Shown here in pieces: positions 54,740 to 64,000 of a stretch of 64,000 nucleotides of DNA. The stretch comes from Sordariomycetes sp. S80-01Y (lineage: Eukaryota; Ascomycota; Sordariomycetes): NCBI GenBank assembly GCA_037042185.1, contig JAXQJY010000027.1:62001-126000 (forward strand), in the 5' to 3' direction. A program made the translations under genes and the position numbers. Below the pieces are notes generated by a model. The model was not told where the DNA came from and made no database searches. It worked only from the letters and a program-made list of their open reading frames with translations. Every line of letters begins with the position of its first letter. The stretch's first letter is position 1.

Positions 54740-55956
54740 ATGGCAGACTTAAGAGAGATCGCTGTCATTGGCGGCACCGGCGCGCAAGGAATGCCCGTGG
54801 TACAAGGCAAGACATAGTGATTGTGGCACCGATATTCTGAATTCTGCTAACCTTCGCTAAAGCTCTATCTCAAAGCGGAAGATACAAGGTCCGGGTCTTG
54901 ACACGTAATCTGGAGTCTTCTCGTGCAAAACTGATTGCTGATCTCCCGAATGTGTCACTTATTCATGGGTCCCAAGACAACCAGGAAGACTTACATAATG
55001 TCTTCCGAGGTGCATATGGCGCTTGGGTGAATCTTGACGGGTTCACCCTGGGAGAAAAGGACGAACTCTTCTACGGCTTCAGGGCCTACGAGATAGCCCG
55101 ATCTGAACGTGTGCAGCACTACGTTTGGGCGAACATAGAGTACGCCCTCTACAACGCGGACTTTGATGAGAAATACCACTGTGGTCACATGGAGTCCAAA
55201 GGGAGGGTTGGAAAGTTCATTCTCTCCCTAGGTCAAGAGGGCATGACCAGCACCCTTCTCAGCACCGGTCCATATATGGATATGCTTATGGACGGAATGT
55301 TCGTGCCGATGAAGCAGCCGGATGGCACATTTACTTGGATCAACCCTGCTCGTAAGTCCCTTGAGCAACCCCACAACAGCAGCTTTGATAGTTGTGTCTG
55401 GCTTTAACGGCACCTCTCCTAAGCTTTAGTACATCCGGCTGACATGCGTTTCCCAGCGAGTGATGTAAAGCTTCCGTTGATAGCTCTGTGCGATGTCGGC
55501 GCCTACAGTCTTTGGATTCTTGACAACCCCGAAGAGTCCGCTGGAATGGACCTCTCCGTTGTTACGGACAATGTCAGCTTTGCAGAGATCGCGAAGATCT
55601 TCACCGAAGTCACCGGAAAGCCGGCAGGCCATGTGACGGTCCCCTTCGAAAATTATGCCACTGTGGCAGAGCCTTACCCGAACGCTCATGTAAACTGGGT
55701 GCTTGGGCCTGACGCCTCTCGCGATGATTCTATTATGAGCTGGCGCGAGAACTTCGGCGCTTGGTGGCGGTACTGGGGAGACGGGATCACCAAGCCCAGA
55801 GATGTAGCTCTTCTAGATCGCATCCACCCCGCTCGCATCAAAAGCTTGAAAGCTTGGATGGAAAAGGTTGGGTATAATGGGCAACGGAGTAGTGTTTTGA
55901 AGATGGTTGATGATTGGGCTGATAAGACTGGAATAACCTTGAATGGATCTAAATAG
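54740..55956 (+). CDS. NmrA-like NAD(P)-binding protein 2
   Basis: Three exons (54740-54806, 54863-55351, 55430-55956) total 1083 nt (360 residues). MADLREIAVIGGTGAQGMPVV carries the Rossmann GGTGAQG loop; splicing joins VVQ to ALSQSGRYKVRVLTRN, the expected second strand. Later blocks are LPNVSLIHGSQDNQEDL, GAYGAWVNLDGF and the C-terminal substrate-side region (TSTLLSTGPYMDMLMDG). The first intron (54807-54862) has a GC donor (AAG|GCAAGA) with branch CTAAC and TAAAG end; the second is GT-AG. No YxxxK dyad, as usual for NmrA/HSCARG proteins, which act as redox sensors, isoflavone-reductase-like enzymes or regulators. Function here not determined. Confidence 0.9.
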
Positions 55957-57293
55957 TGCCCAGGTATAAGAGACGTCATTTTTTGCTCTTAAAATGCCAC
56001 CGTAAGGAGTGACATAGGATATAATTATCAGCGACTGCCTGATGTGATTGCGAGTTTGAGAAAATGTGTGAAATTCATGCCTCCAATTAAGCTACATCGC
56101 TGTTGTTGCCGTTGCAGCGCCTTCCATCTCCCACTGGCTAAGATTGTTGATGGTCGTGGCAAGACCTTTTGAATCAGTGGGTGTGAAGCTAGAAAGCCCA
56201 TCACAGCTATCTTGTCTTTTGTCGAAGGGGTGACTGTTCTAGCTCTTAGCGATCTTGGAAGATCTAGAGAAGTAAAAGAAGATAAGAGAGAAGTACCTAA
56301 TATACATACTAGTTAAGAGCCTCCCCCAGGCTTATTGAAGCGAAAGGATAGCCTATTCAGGTTCATGCAAATGGTAGCTAAAATAGGAAATCGCGACTCC
56401 TTGCGAGTTGAGCGGCTCTCTCGACTTAGAGCGGAAGCTGCGCTGGTCAAAATTCCTTTCTGGCTTAGCTGAAGCATATCGTCCATAGCTCACAACACCA
56501 GTATAGGTTAAGACCATATGGGGGGCTATCAAGATTGTGGCGTCGAGGTAGTTAGAGGTCATCATACCAAATCTTTCCCTATGCACTCAAAGGTCTTAGC
56601 CGTCTCTGTATTTTCAGGATCGCCGGCTCAAATTATGGTCAGGTACAACGATGTCCAAGGCTGTTACTTTCCTAAAGTAGTGCCTCGGTGGCTTCTTTCA
56701 GCACGCTATAAGGATCTTGCTTCATCGAATCGTTAGCCTTAATCTATGTTACTGCCTAATTTGTCCGTTTCACGTAAAGCTTACCTTGTAATTTGACTAG
56801 GAGAGAGCTAAACGTACCAGAATACACCGTTCCCTTAGTATATCCTTCTAGGATAAACTAAAGTATCACCAATGATTTGAGATCTCTACATACGCATATA
56901 TTGATTATCTACTGGAATAATCAGCAATATTTATTCTTTCAACAATCCCACGACTCCGGCATTTCAAGTAGCTGCATGCGACTTTCGCCGAGAGGACCAA
57001 GTGGCTCCAGCGCTGGGCGACAAGGCTTTCAGAAACATCGAACACTAGGAAGAGGCCCATGGGATCACTATAAAGTGAGCGACTCCTCTCTATACATATT
57101 ACTTCACACCCCACGCAACCAGGCTTAAAGCCCCGTTCATATGTGCTGAATCAAACGTAAACAGACGTCTGAAGTCTAGCCGAGGACCATTCTTATACCC
57201 TAATAGTGAGGTATAGGGCCACCGCACTTTCCCCTTCGGACCGGAGACGAAATCGGACTGTCTCCCGCAGATTTTCAAAGCTTTGTCACATTC
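55957..57293. other. AT-rich, TA-rich gene desert
   Basis: About 1.3 kb visibly richer in A+T and in TA steps (CTAATATACATACTAGTTA, AGCTAA, CTTA/TAAG) than the flanks, with stops in all frames. This is the look of DNA altered by repeat-induced point mutation, so a decayed transposon is possible, but I recognise no transposase remnant. Confidence 0.45.
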
Positions 57294-58340
57294 TCACGGC
57301 GTCTGTACCGGAAACCGCTCGAACCCATTGTGGTTTGTCACAGCAAGAAGCAAAATTTCATCTCCGCAAAGGCCTTGATCCGCCCCTCCGCGATTTTCCG
57401 CAAACTCGTGAAGAGAGCTGAGCGCATGACCGACATCTGCGCCGGTTGTGACTCCAGCTGATGCGATCCATGCCTGCGGGTTCTGTGCCATCCACAGACC
57501 AGGGCGCTTGTCGAACGGGAGGGACTCCAAGAACAACCAATTAGAGCAGTACCCGTATTTGAAGCAATGAAGCGCCATCGATAGCCCGTACGACATGAAA
57601 ATTGTCCGCCGAACGCTCTCTCCGAAGATCCATTCCTGCCAGATGGACTGATGAAAAAGTGACCGACACTGCACCGACTCCAACATACTCTCAGTCCAGT
57701 TAGAGAGGGTTGTAAGGGATTCCTCCGCGGCCTTCTTCTCGGCTCTAGATGACGATAGGCTGAAAAATCCCACGTAGACGACAAGTGCTTGCAGGGCTGT
57801 CAAGGCCTGATGGATGAGCAGAGTCTTGAAGTCGAGCTGGAGTAGGCGTTGAAACTCGTCAAAAATAACACCGCTCTCTCCACGGGCGACAAAGGGGGCC
57901 ATATAATTGCTGGAGCCGTTGTGAGGCCGTAAATTAGGGTGAACGAAAGTTGCCGGTATACCTTCTCTGAGCATGTTCGGAACGGCTTGATAGCCCCGAC
58001 GAATCAAGTCCAGGGTGTGGCTCTGTCCGGCTTTACCGATCGCTGGGTCGGCGGCAGAGCCACACAAGGTGACACTCTTCAGGAGACAATGTCCATATAC
58101 AGGTAGATCCGCTTCAAATCTATGGATATCTCCATAGAGGTTGTTCGGGGCGCCGAGATGTTCTAGATGGTAAACGCATTGCAGCCCCCGCTGAGCGCAA
58201 CGAGTGCACGTGGGTAGTCGGACAACGCACTTGCGCTTGGAAGCAGTGCAGTTGGTACATGCTTCGAAGAACCGCCATATCGTGACAGGTGAGAACGAGT
58301 AGCGATGGGAGAAACTCAGCTCAAAAAGTGCCGCCTAAGA
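57294..58340 (-). CDS. Zn2Cys6 transcription factor (5' exon unresolved)
   Basis: An open frame runs from a TTCTTAG acceptor-like site near 58336 to the TGA at 57294. It encodes FFEACTNCTASKRKC-VVRLPTC-TRC-AQRGLQC, a proper zinc cluster (C-x2-C-x6-C-x6-C-x2-C-x6-C), about 20 residues from the exon start. It then carries a linker and a C-terminal region of the type found in regulators of secondary-metabolite clusters (LLIHQALTALQALVVYVG, LCGDEILLLAVTNHNGF). Because TAG precedes the frame directly, the ATG must lie in an upstream exon I could not fix; candidate coding text at 58390-58629 minus is not convincing. Divergent to the NmrA-like gene at 58885. Confidence is high for the domain, low for the 5' end. 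Confidence 0.7.
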
Positions 58341-58884
58341 AACATAAGGTATGCTCTAAGTCCGTCCGCACAGATCGGAGTTGGGGCACTCATGGCATGT
58401 GGGGCAGGACGGAGCTACGCCTTTTGAGGTTTAGTTCCCACTGGTTCAGTCGTATACCGTTTTCCATTGGATGTGCGATGCGTGCCGATGCATCCTCCTC
58501 GGACACCATCCCAAGACAACATAAGCTGCAGTGCTTACCATCAAGTGTGCGCTTCCTTACTGACGAGTTTAGACGAGGGGCCAAGCCTCTCTGCAGCCCG
58601 TTCTCAATGGACTGAGGAGTCGAATCCAATTGGCGGACTTTGTAACTCGAAAGAGATGATCTCGTCTTGCCGTGATTTATAAGATACGACTCCTCATTCC
58701 TATCTAGCTAGATGCATAGGTATATAAGGGCCTTTCCGCCTTGTTCTCCGTCTGGCTTTCATGGTGAAAAGGCTCAGAGCTTCTAGTCGTCCTGCCACTT
58801 CAGAACAAGCCTGCGGACCTTACCTATTCTGAAAACTTTGCGTCGCATTACGATCAACGGATCTTGTGCTCTCAATCCTAGAGC

Positions 58885-59755
58885 ATGTCGTCAGCGAAGC
58901 CAACAATTGCTTGCTTTGGCGCTACTGGGGGATGCGTGGCGGCCGCCTTAGCACGTGCACTGAGAGACGGCTCACGATGCACAGCTCGTATGTCACTCGG
59001 TCCCTTGCCCGCGTCCACTACTTTAATTCTCATGTTCTTTAGTCGTTCGAGCCCCTGAAAGACTGCGCGACATTCTTATTACCGAACACAGCATTCCTTT
59101 AGCCACCATTGAGCAGAACCTTGCCATTCACCAGGGCAACGTGAAAGATCTGGCGGATGTTGCAAAGGTACTCGTCAGCCCGACAAACGAGACACTCATC
59201 GTCGATATTATCCTCAGTGGCGTCGGTGCATACCCGACCTTTCAGTGGAGTATCAAACGGCCGTTTCCCCTCACCGACCCAACTATTTGCGAAGATGCCA
59301 TTGAAACTATCTTCACGGCCCTTTCGAATCTCTCCGCTTCTTCTATCAGCACGATCAGTACAGGCCCGAGACCGCTGCTTGTCGTAGTGAGCACCGCAGG
59401 GTGTGGGAGAAACCGGGGCGTTCCATTGCCCGTGTACCCCCAGTATCACTACCTTCTTGGCGGCCCCTTGGCCGACAAAAAGCGCATGGAAGAGGTGGTC
59501 CTGGGAGATGGGGGCAAGCACATACGAGACTTCATCATCATGGGCCCTCTGTTTTTGACCAACGGCGAGGTAAAAAGTGAAGGAAATCTCAAAGTAGGCT
59601 GGGAATGGGGCATTGATAGAGGTAAAGAAGTGGACAAGGAGCCAGGCCCCACGGGTGGGTACTTTGTCAGTCGTAAGGATGTCGGGAGGTGGATTTTTGA
59701 CAACGCCGTTCTCCAAGGTGGATGGGAAGGGAAATGCATCTACTTATCATACTGA
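58885..59755 (+). CDS. NmrA-like NAD(P)-binding protein 3
   Basis: Two exons, 58885-58987 and 59043-59755, total 816 nt (271 residues). MSSAKPTIACFGATGGCVAAALARALRDG has the Rossmann GATGGC loop; the splice joins TA to LVRAPERLRDIL, the NmrA-type second strand with the RxPxRL pattern. It continues LAIHQGNVKDLADVAKVL and ends with VSRKDVGRWIFDNAVLQGGWEGK, the typical family C-terminus. The intron (58988-59042) is GT-AG with donor GTATGT. A TATA box (TATATAAG) is at 58721-58728, about 160 bp upstream. It lies beside the divergent Zn2Cys6 regulator, an arrangement common in small biosynthetic or stress units. Substrate unknown. Confidence 0.88.
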
Positions 59756-60789
59756 TTGGATGCTGCACTATGGCCGAGGCGAGCTTCAGGGCAAAATTCA
59801 AAATAAGGTATAAAGACTTGCTAGCAGAGTCCGAATTGGGGCTCCACGCTGAATAAGTGTCGATGGCTCTAGCGTCGAATAAAACACACCACATAGAAAC
59901 AGCTGAGAATTCATATTTTCAGGATTTGTGGTTCACGACTGATCAGCCCACTCTCATAGCCGCACGGCGATGCTTGGTTTTCGTTACCTTCCCACTGACG
60001 ATGCCGACCTGCCCCGTGGGTGCGCCGCTCGCAAAATAAGTTAAGTATATCCCTTGGCACTTGGTGCGCAGAGTCCGGCTTCAAGTTGGCCTTCATTTCA
60101 GATCTTTAAAAGTTACGGCTGTACCCCCTGGGACAGCGTTGACTGCAGGGTAGCTCGCTTACTAAGGGTGATCCAGCTGGGCCTGCGACCGAGCGCTGGA
60201 GAGTAGGCATTTAACACCATCGATTTGACCCGCTTTAGCAACGTGGATTGAGGTACAAGTAGCCAGGAAGACACACGAGAGAACAAACCTCAGCCGCGAA
60301 CACTTCAAACGAGTTGACAATCTGGCCTCACTGAAGCTTTGTGAGCGCACTTCTTGTGTTGATTCTTTGTTCTTCTCAAGATGCATGATGTCTAACATGT
60401 TGTTCCCAAACCCGCAAGAGTCTCATACGCCGTTAAAGTGCAGCACAGGTTCCAAATTCTACAAAACATACAGTGCGAGGTGTGTTTCTCCATAGTGCAA
60501 CTGCCGTTCTTGTACAAGTTGTACAACCGTGGGGCTAGACCTCGAATAAGATTGGAGGATCTCTGCTACTTTTGAACGTAGTTTCACTTTGCGCACGGCA
60601 TAAACAACTCACCTGCTGTACGAGGCTGAAGGAAATAATATAACATTATGAAGAAAAAGAGCATTGAATTCCTCTTCTTATCTCGTCGGCCAGCCAAGAT
60701 ACTCCGCCACGACTACCGTTATCATACTTTGACTATATGTTAGCCTAGGTAGCCTCGGTTCATCGACGGTTAGGAACTTGCGGAAACAG
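59756..60789. other. Intergenic with dispersed repeat copy C
   Basis: About 1 kb. It holds the third, shorter match to the dispersed repeat at 60070-60190. No gene is recognised. Confidence 0.55.
60070..60190 (+). repeat. Dispersed repeat, copy C (partial)
   Basis: Shares CCGGCTT-CAAGTTG (with copy A), TTACGGCTGT, CTGCAGGGTAGCTC and CCAGCTGG with copies A and B, in order. It diverges before the second half seen in A and B. Confidence 0.45.
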
Positions 60790-61756
60790 AAGATCCCAAT
60801 ATCACGATAAAATCACGTTCAGTCTTCCTCTGCTGCTACCTTTTGATAGCAATCGAACATGGAATTGTAAGTTTACTGGCCATCAGCACCTCTTTGCTGT
60901 CTTTGTAATCGCGTCGTCACGAAGTCGGGGGCAATGGCCATAACGGCAGAGAGAAAGCCAGTAATAGCGCTTATTGTAAGGGTTTGCGTAGATTTCGACC
61001 ATTGAGTATGCGTTTGTAGTTGCGCCTCGGCTTCGTAGAAGAATGCCAGCTGACCCAAGTTCAGAGGCATCGCTTGGGCAACAGTCGGCGTTGCTCCCGC
61101 CCAAAGAGTTCCGGCGCCTTCGGAATTCGTGATGGATACCATCGTATCAACCACTGACTTGTATTTATTTCTCTGAGCCGGTATCTTAGGCCATCAGCTT
61201 GTATCCGAATCGGAGCAAGATCGGCTGGGTTTCCGAGGAAAGCCCCCACACCACCAACCAAAAGACCCGCGCCGCAACGCTCTATTAAAGTCGTGTTGCC
61301 TTCTCCATTGCGGCTTTGCAGGTCATTGATGAATCTTTCAAAGAAGCACACTCTAGCAGTTGTGTAAATGCACTGACGGAAGAGGCTGACGGACAGTCCA
61401 GTTTGGAAATCGAGCGGCCTCCCCTGGGCAATAATTCCTTTTGCTACAGACAATGGGGTAGACTTTGGATGGCTCTTGTAACTGCTACCGGTAAGATGCA
61501 AGCGAATTTTGTACATGCATTCAGACCATGTAAAATTTCAGGTGAGTCTTTGTGATGCGAAGCTTACCTTGTCAATGGACTGAATCATGGTAGTTGCTAC
61601 GATGCCGGCAATGCCGCCGTTGATGAAAGGGCAAAATCTCCCCATAAAGGAGGTACGTAGAAAGTCATTGGGAACTTGTGACATTTGTTTGCGCTCAATA
61701 CTACCAATGATTGTGGTCGACACCGATTGTGCGTTACTTGCGGTGGTCGAATCCAT
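60790..61756 (-). pseudogene. Decayed mitochondrial carrier (oxoglutarate/malate carrier-like)
   Basis: Remains of an SLC25-type inner-membrane carrier, closest in character to the 2-oxoglutarate/malate or dicarboxylate carriers. Readable pieces in order: FINGGIAGIVATTMIQSIDK (first carrier repeat), KIRLHLTGSSYKSHPKS, IYTTARVCFFERF, GNPADLAPIRIQADGL, KYKSVVDTMVSI, GTLWAGATPTVAQAMPLNLGQLAFF, DFVTTRLQRQQ, then past a stop TYNSMFDCYQKVAAEED. Lesions: no AG acceptor at the end of the first intron (a GT donor at 61567, but the next exon follows ...TGTAC); a one-base loss near 61187 that shifts GL to KIPAQRN; TAA at 60873-60875 inside the third repeat; and further stops and frame changes beyond, where FYR-DIGIF remains near 60790-60812. 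The last transmembrane segment is missing. Several independent lesions make sequencing error an unlikely explanation. Confidence 0.82.
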
Positions 61757-62426
61757 GGTGCGATACCAAAAAACGTTCAAAGAAAGTTGAATGAGAGATG
61801 TAGGAGTCAACTGCAAAATCTTCACAGAGTAAGCTAGTGCTGAATCACTCGGTGCAGCTGATCGGCATTGGGGTTGGTTTGTGTTTTATCTACATGTCCG
61901 TTGGAAGTGTAGAGTTCCAGGCTAATCACAAATGTTTAGCGCTTTGCCCAAACGAGTAACGGGCGAGTTCGGCTTCTTGAATCCAATAACCGGATTTTGC
62001 TAGCGACCGGTTACTAGGCTGGAGCCACCGAGAGAAGAGAAGAACACAGAACATGCTCGTGTTCCGAAGGCCCGGAGTGGATATAGGCCGAGCCTCCCGT
62101 CATTAGGAATCTCGGCAACTTGCACCGCAGGTCAGTCATACTTCACGATATGAACCCGGATTGCTCGTACCATGGCTTGAGGACCTACCCCGCGGAGCCC
62201 CCCCCAAACCCCACAAAGACCATCTCAGGATCGGAATCCGGGGAGCTTATCTTGAGAGACGATGTATCCAATAGTGCCATGGCTTTGATTGGCTCGGAAA
62301 GGCATTGTGTCCGCTTCCTAAGCGTTCGGCTTCCTTATAATAATAGCTTGGTGAATCCTTCTGGCTTTTCTGTAGTCACACCTTGGGTTTCCTTCAGTAT
62401 CCCAGCGAGTCGAAGCAATAGCCACG
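61757..62426. other. Intergenic, promoter of the MFS transporter
   Basis: About 0.67 kb between divergent genes. TTATAATAATAG near 62335 is a weak TATA-like element. An ORF at 62120-62464 is not convincing. Confidence 0.5.
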
Positions 62427-64000
62427 ATGGGTGCAAAGCAGGAAGAAACGCAACAAAACTTTAGCGCTGCTGCAAGCGAGCTTGAGCACACAAACGACGC
62501 TCAAGTTGTCTTCGAAGCTACCGATGAGGCTGAAGAGAGGCAGGTGGTGCGGAAGCTTGATCTTCATGTTCTACCTCTGATGGTCTTTGTCTATTTCTGC
62601 ATGTGTAAGTCTACTCATTGCCGTGCCGAGGCAACCCCATAGCCGTCCAAGATGCAATGCGAGGCGAAGCAAACTGACCGTTTTAGACCTGGATAAACAG
62701 TCCATCACATATGCTGCCATATTTGGCTTGCGCTCCGACCTGAATCTAGAAGGCGAAGAGTACAATTGGTGTGTTTCGATGTTCTACCTCGGTCAACTGT
62801 TCTCCAACTGGCCCGCTGCTTACCTCCTCGGCCGACTGCCCTTAAAGAATTTCGTCGGCTGCACCATCGTCGTTTGGGGTGTTACCTGCGTATGCGTCGG
62901 CTTGCCAAACAGCTTCTCCGGTCTGATGGCTGCTCGATTCTTCCTCGGTCTGACTGAGGGTGCCGTTTCACCCGCCTTTGTGATGTTGACCTCCGTCTGG
63001 TACAAGCGACGAGAGCATCCGGTTCGCGTTGCCGCTTGGGTGTCGATGAACGGCTTCGCGCAGATCATAAACGCCCTTCTCATGTTTGGGCTCGGGCGCG
63101 CAAATCTTGCTGTTGCCTCCTGGAGGGTACTCTTCTTCGTCATTGGAGGCCTGACCATCACCTCCGGAGTGTTGTTTTACTTCCTGCTACCCGGGGACAC
63201 CACAACGGCATGGTTCCTCACACCGCGCCAGAGAGAAATTGCCACGAGGCGGCTCGCGATAGACCGCGGCACGCGCGATCGGGCAGATTTCAACCGAAAG
63301 CAGTTCAACGAAACTTACAAGTCGCCCATCACCTGGCTCTACGTGTTAATGGCGCTTGGTATAACTCTGACGACCCCCATTATCAAGGCAAGCGGACATG
63401 GCCCCCTTTTTGACTCGATTTATTGTTAACAACGTTACTAGTTCTCCTCCATCGTTATCAACGGGTTTGGCTACGACAAATACACGACGATGCTTGTCGG
63501 TCTGCCCGGAGGCGCTGTCAACATCCTTACTACCTGGTTCGGCGCTTTTGTTCCTCGCCTTATCAAAGGAAAGTACAGCAGGGTTTGTACAGCTCTGTTC
63601 CTTTGCTGCATCCCGCTCCTCGGTGCGATACTGCTAGCGGTACTGCCCGCCTCTAGACCCTGGGGTATTGTGGTCTCAACTTGGATGGCGGGTGCCGTTA
63701 CATGCCTTCTCAGCAGCTGCTCGGCTCTCATGGCATCTAACGTGAAAGGTAACACAAAGAAATCTTCCACTACGACAATTTTCTTCGTGGCCTATTGCGT
63801 TGGATGCATCGTTTCACCTCAAGCCTGGACTGAGTCGAGCGCTCCACGATACTTCAAAGGTTGCATTCTGAGTATCACGTCTCTGATCTTCCTGATGATC
63901 GTTTTGATTGTGTACGCATTTCTTCTGGACCGAGAAAACCGTTTGAGGAACAAGAGAGTAGAGGAGGGCATGGTTGATTACGTGATGGATAACCAGGGAC
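62427..64000 (+). CDS. MFS anion:cation symporter (Dal5/allantoate permease-like), 3' end beyond window
   Basis: Plasma-membrane transporter of the fungal Dal5/TNA1 group (carboxylates, nicotinate, allantoate, dipeptides). Exons 62427-62604, 62687-63387 and 63442 onward; the gene is still open at base 64000 (about 479 residues so far). A charged N-terminus with VVRKLDLHVLPLM (the family's opening) leads into TM1 (YLDKQSITYA across the splice), the classic NWCVSMFYLGQLFSN... and EGAVSPAFVMLTSVWYKRREHPVRVA loops, and TTTAWFLTPRQREIATRRL between TM6 and TM7. The second intron (63388-63441) has a GC donor (AAG|GCAAGC) and ends TTACTAG; splicing gives PIIKFSSIVINGFGYDKY, as expected. The first intron is GT-AG. 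No partner gene is in view downstream; the upstream neighbour is the decayed mitochondrial carrier. Confidence 0.93.

Noticed and set aside
1-64000. CRISPR array or bacterial-type operon
   Set aside because: No regularly spaced repeats; spliceosomal introns and Pol III tRNA signals show a eukaryotic genome.

Overview
The window comes from a filamentous ascomycete fungus, most likely a Sordariomycete (inferred from gene types, not from a database search). The genes carry short introns of about 41-121 nt with GT(A/G)NGT donors and CTAAC/CTGAC-type branch sites. Four Zn2Cys6 transcription factors, several NmrA-like proteins, a con-10 homologue and tRNA genes with nuclear-type Pol III signals point the same way. 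Most proteins span several exons, so I rebuilt the exon-intron structures by hand; the coordinates in the entries reflect those joins.

Layout. 0-17 kb: 3' part of a short-chain dehydrogenase, a gluconokinase, a Zn2Cys6 regulator with a disrupted C-terminus, a hemerythrin-domain protein, con-10, an NmrA-like protein and a multi-exon catalase, separated by long gene-poor stretches. 17-24 kb: tRNA-Gly, a small hypothetical gene, tRNA-Leu, another hypothetical gene, two perfect hairpins and a tRNA-like fragment. 24-33 kb: Zn2Cys6 regulator, a secreted protein-arginine deiminase with complete catalytic residues, a microsomal-type epoxide hydrolase, an unknown gene and an SRPK-like kinase.

33.7-41.9 kb is the most coherent system: an MFS sugar transporter and a GH32 fructosidase transcribed divergently, then a Zn2Cys6 regulator and a GH172 (former DUF2961) enzyme transcribed divergently. 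Both divergent promoters carry the same inverted repeat, GCGGAG-N10-CTCCGC. Neither hydrolase has a signal peptide. I propose a self-regulated regulon that imports a fructose-containing oligosaccharide, possibly a difructose anhydride, and cleaves it inside the cell.

43.4-52.2 kb holds two metallo-beta-lactamase-fold hydrolases, two cis-CaaD-like tautomerases, an alkenal/enone reductase and an alpha/beta hydrolase. It looks like a partly duplicated catabolic module of unknown substrate. 54-64 kb: an NmrA-like gene, an AT-rich stretch, a divergent Zn2Cys6 regulator/NmrA pair, a decayed mitochondrial carrier gene and the 5' part of a Dal5-type MFS transporter that runs off the end. A diverged dispersed repeat occurs at about 2.4, 18.0 and 60.1 kb.
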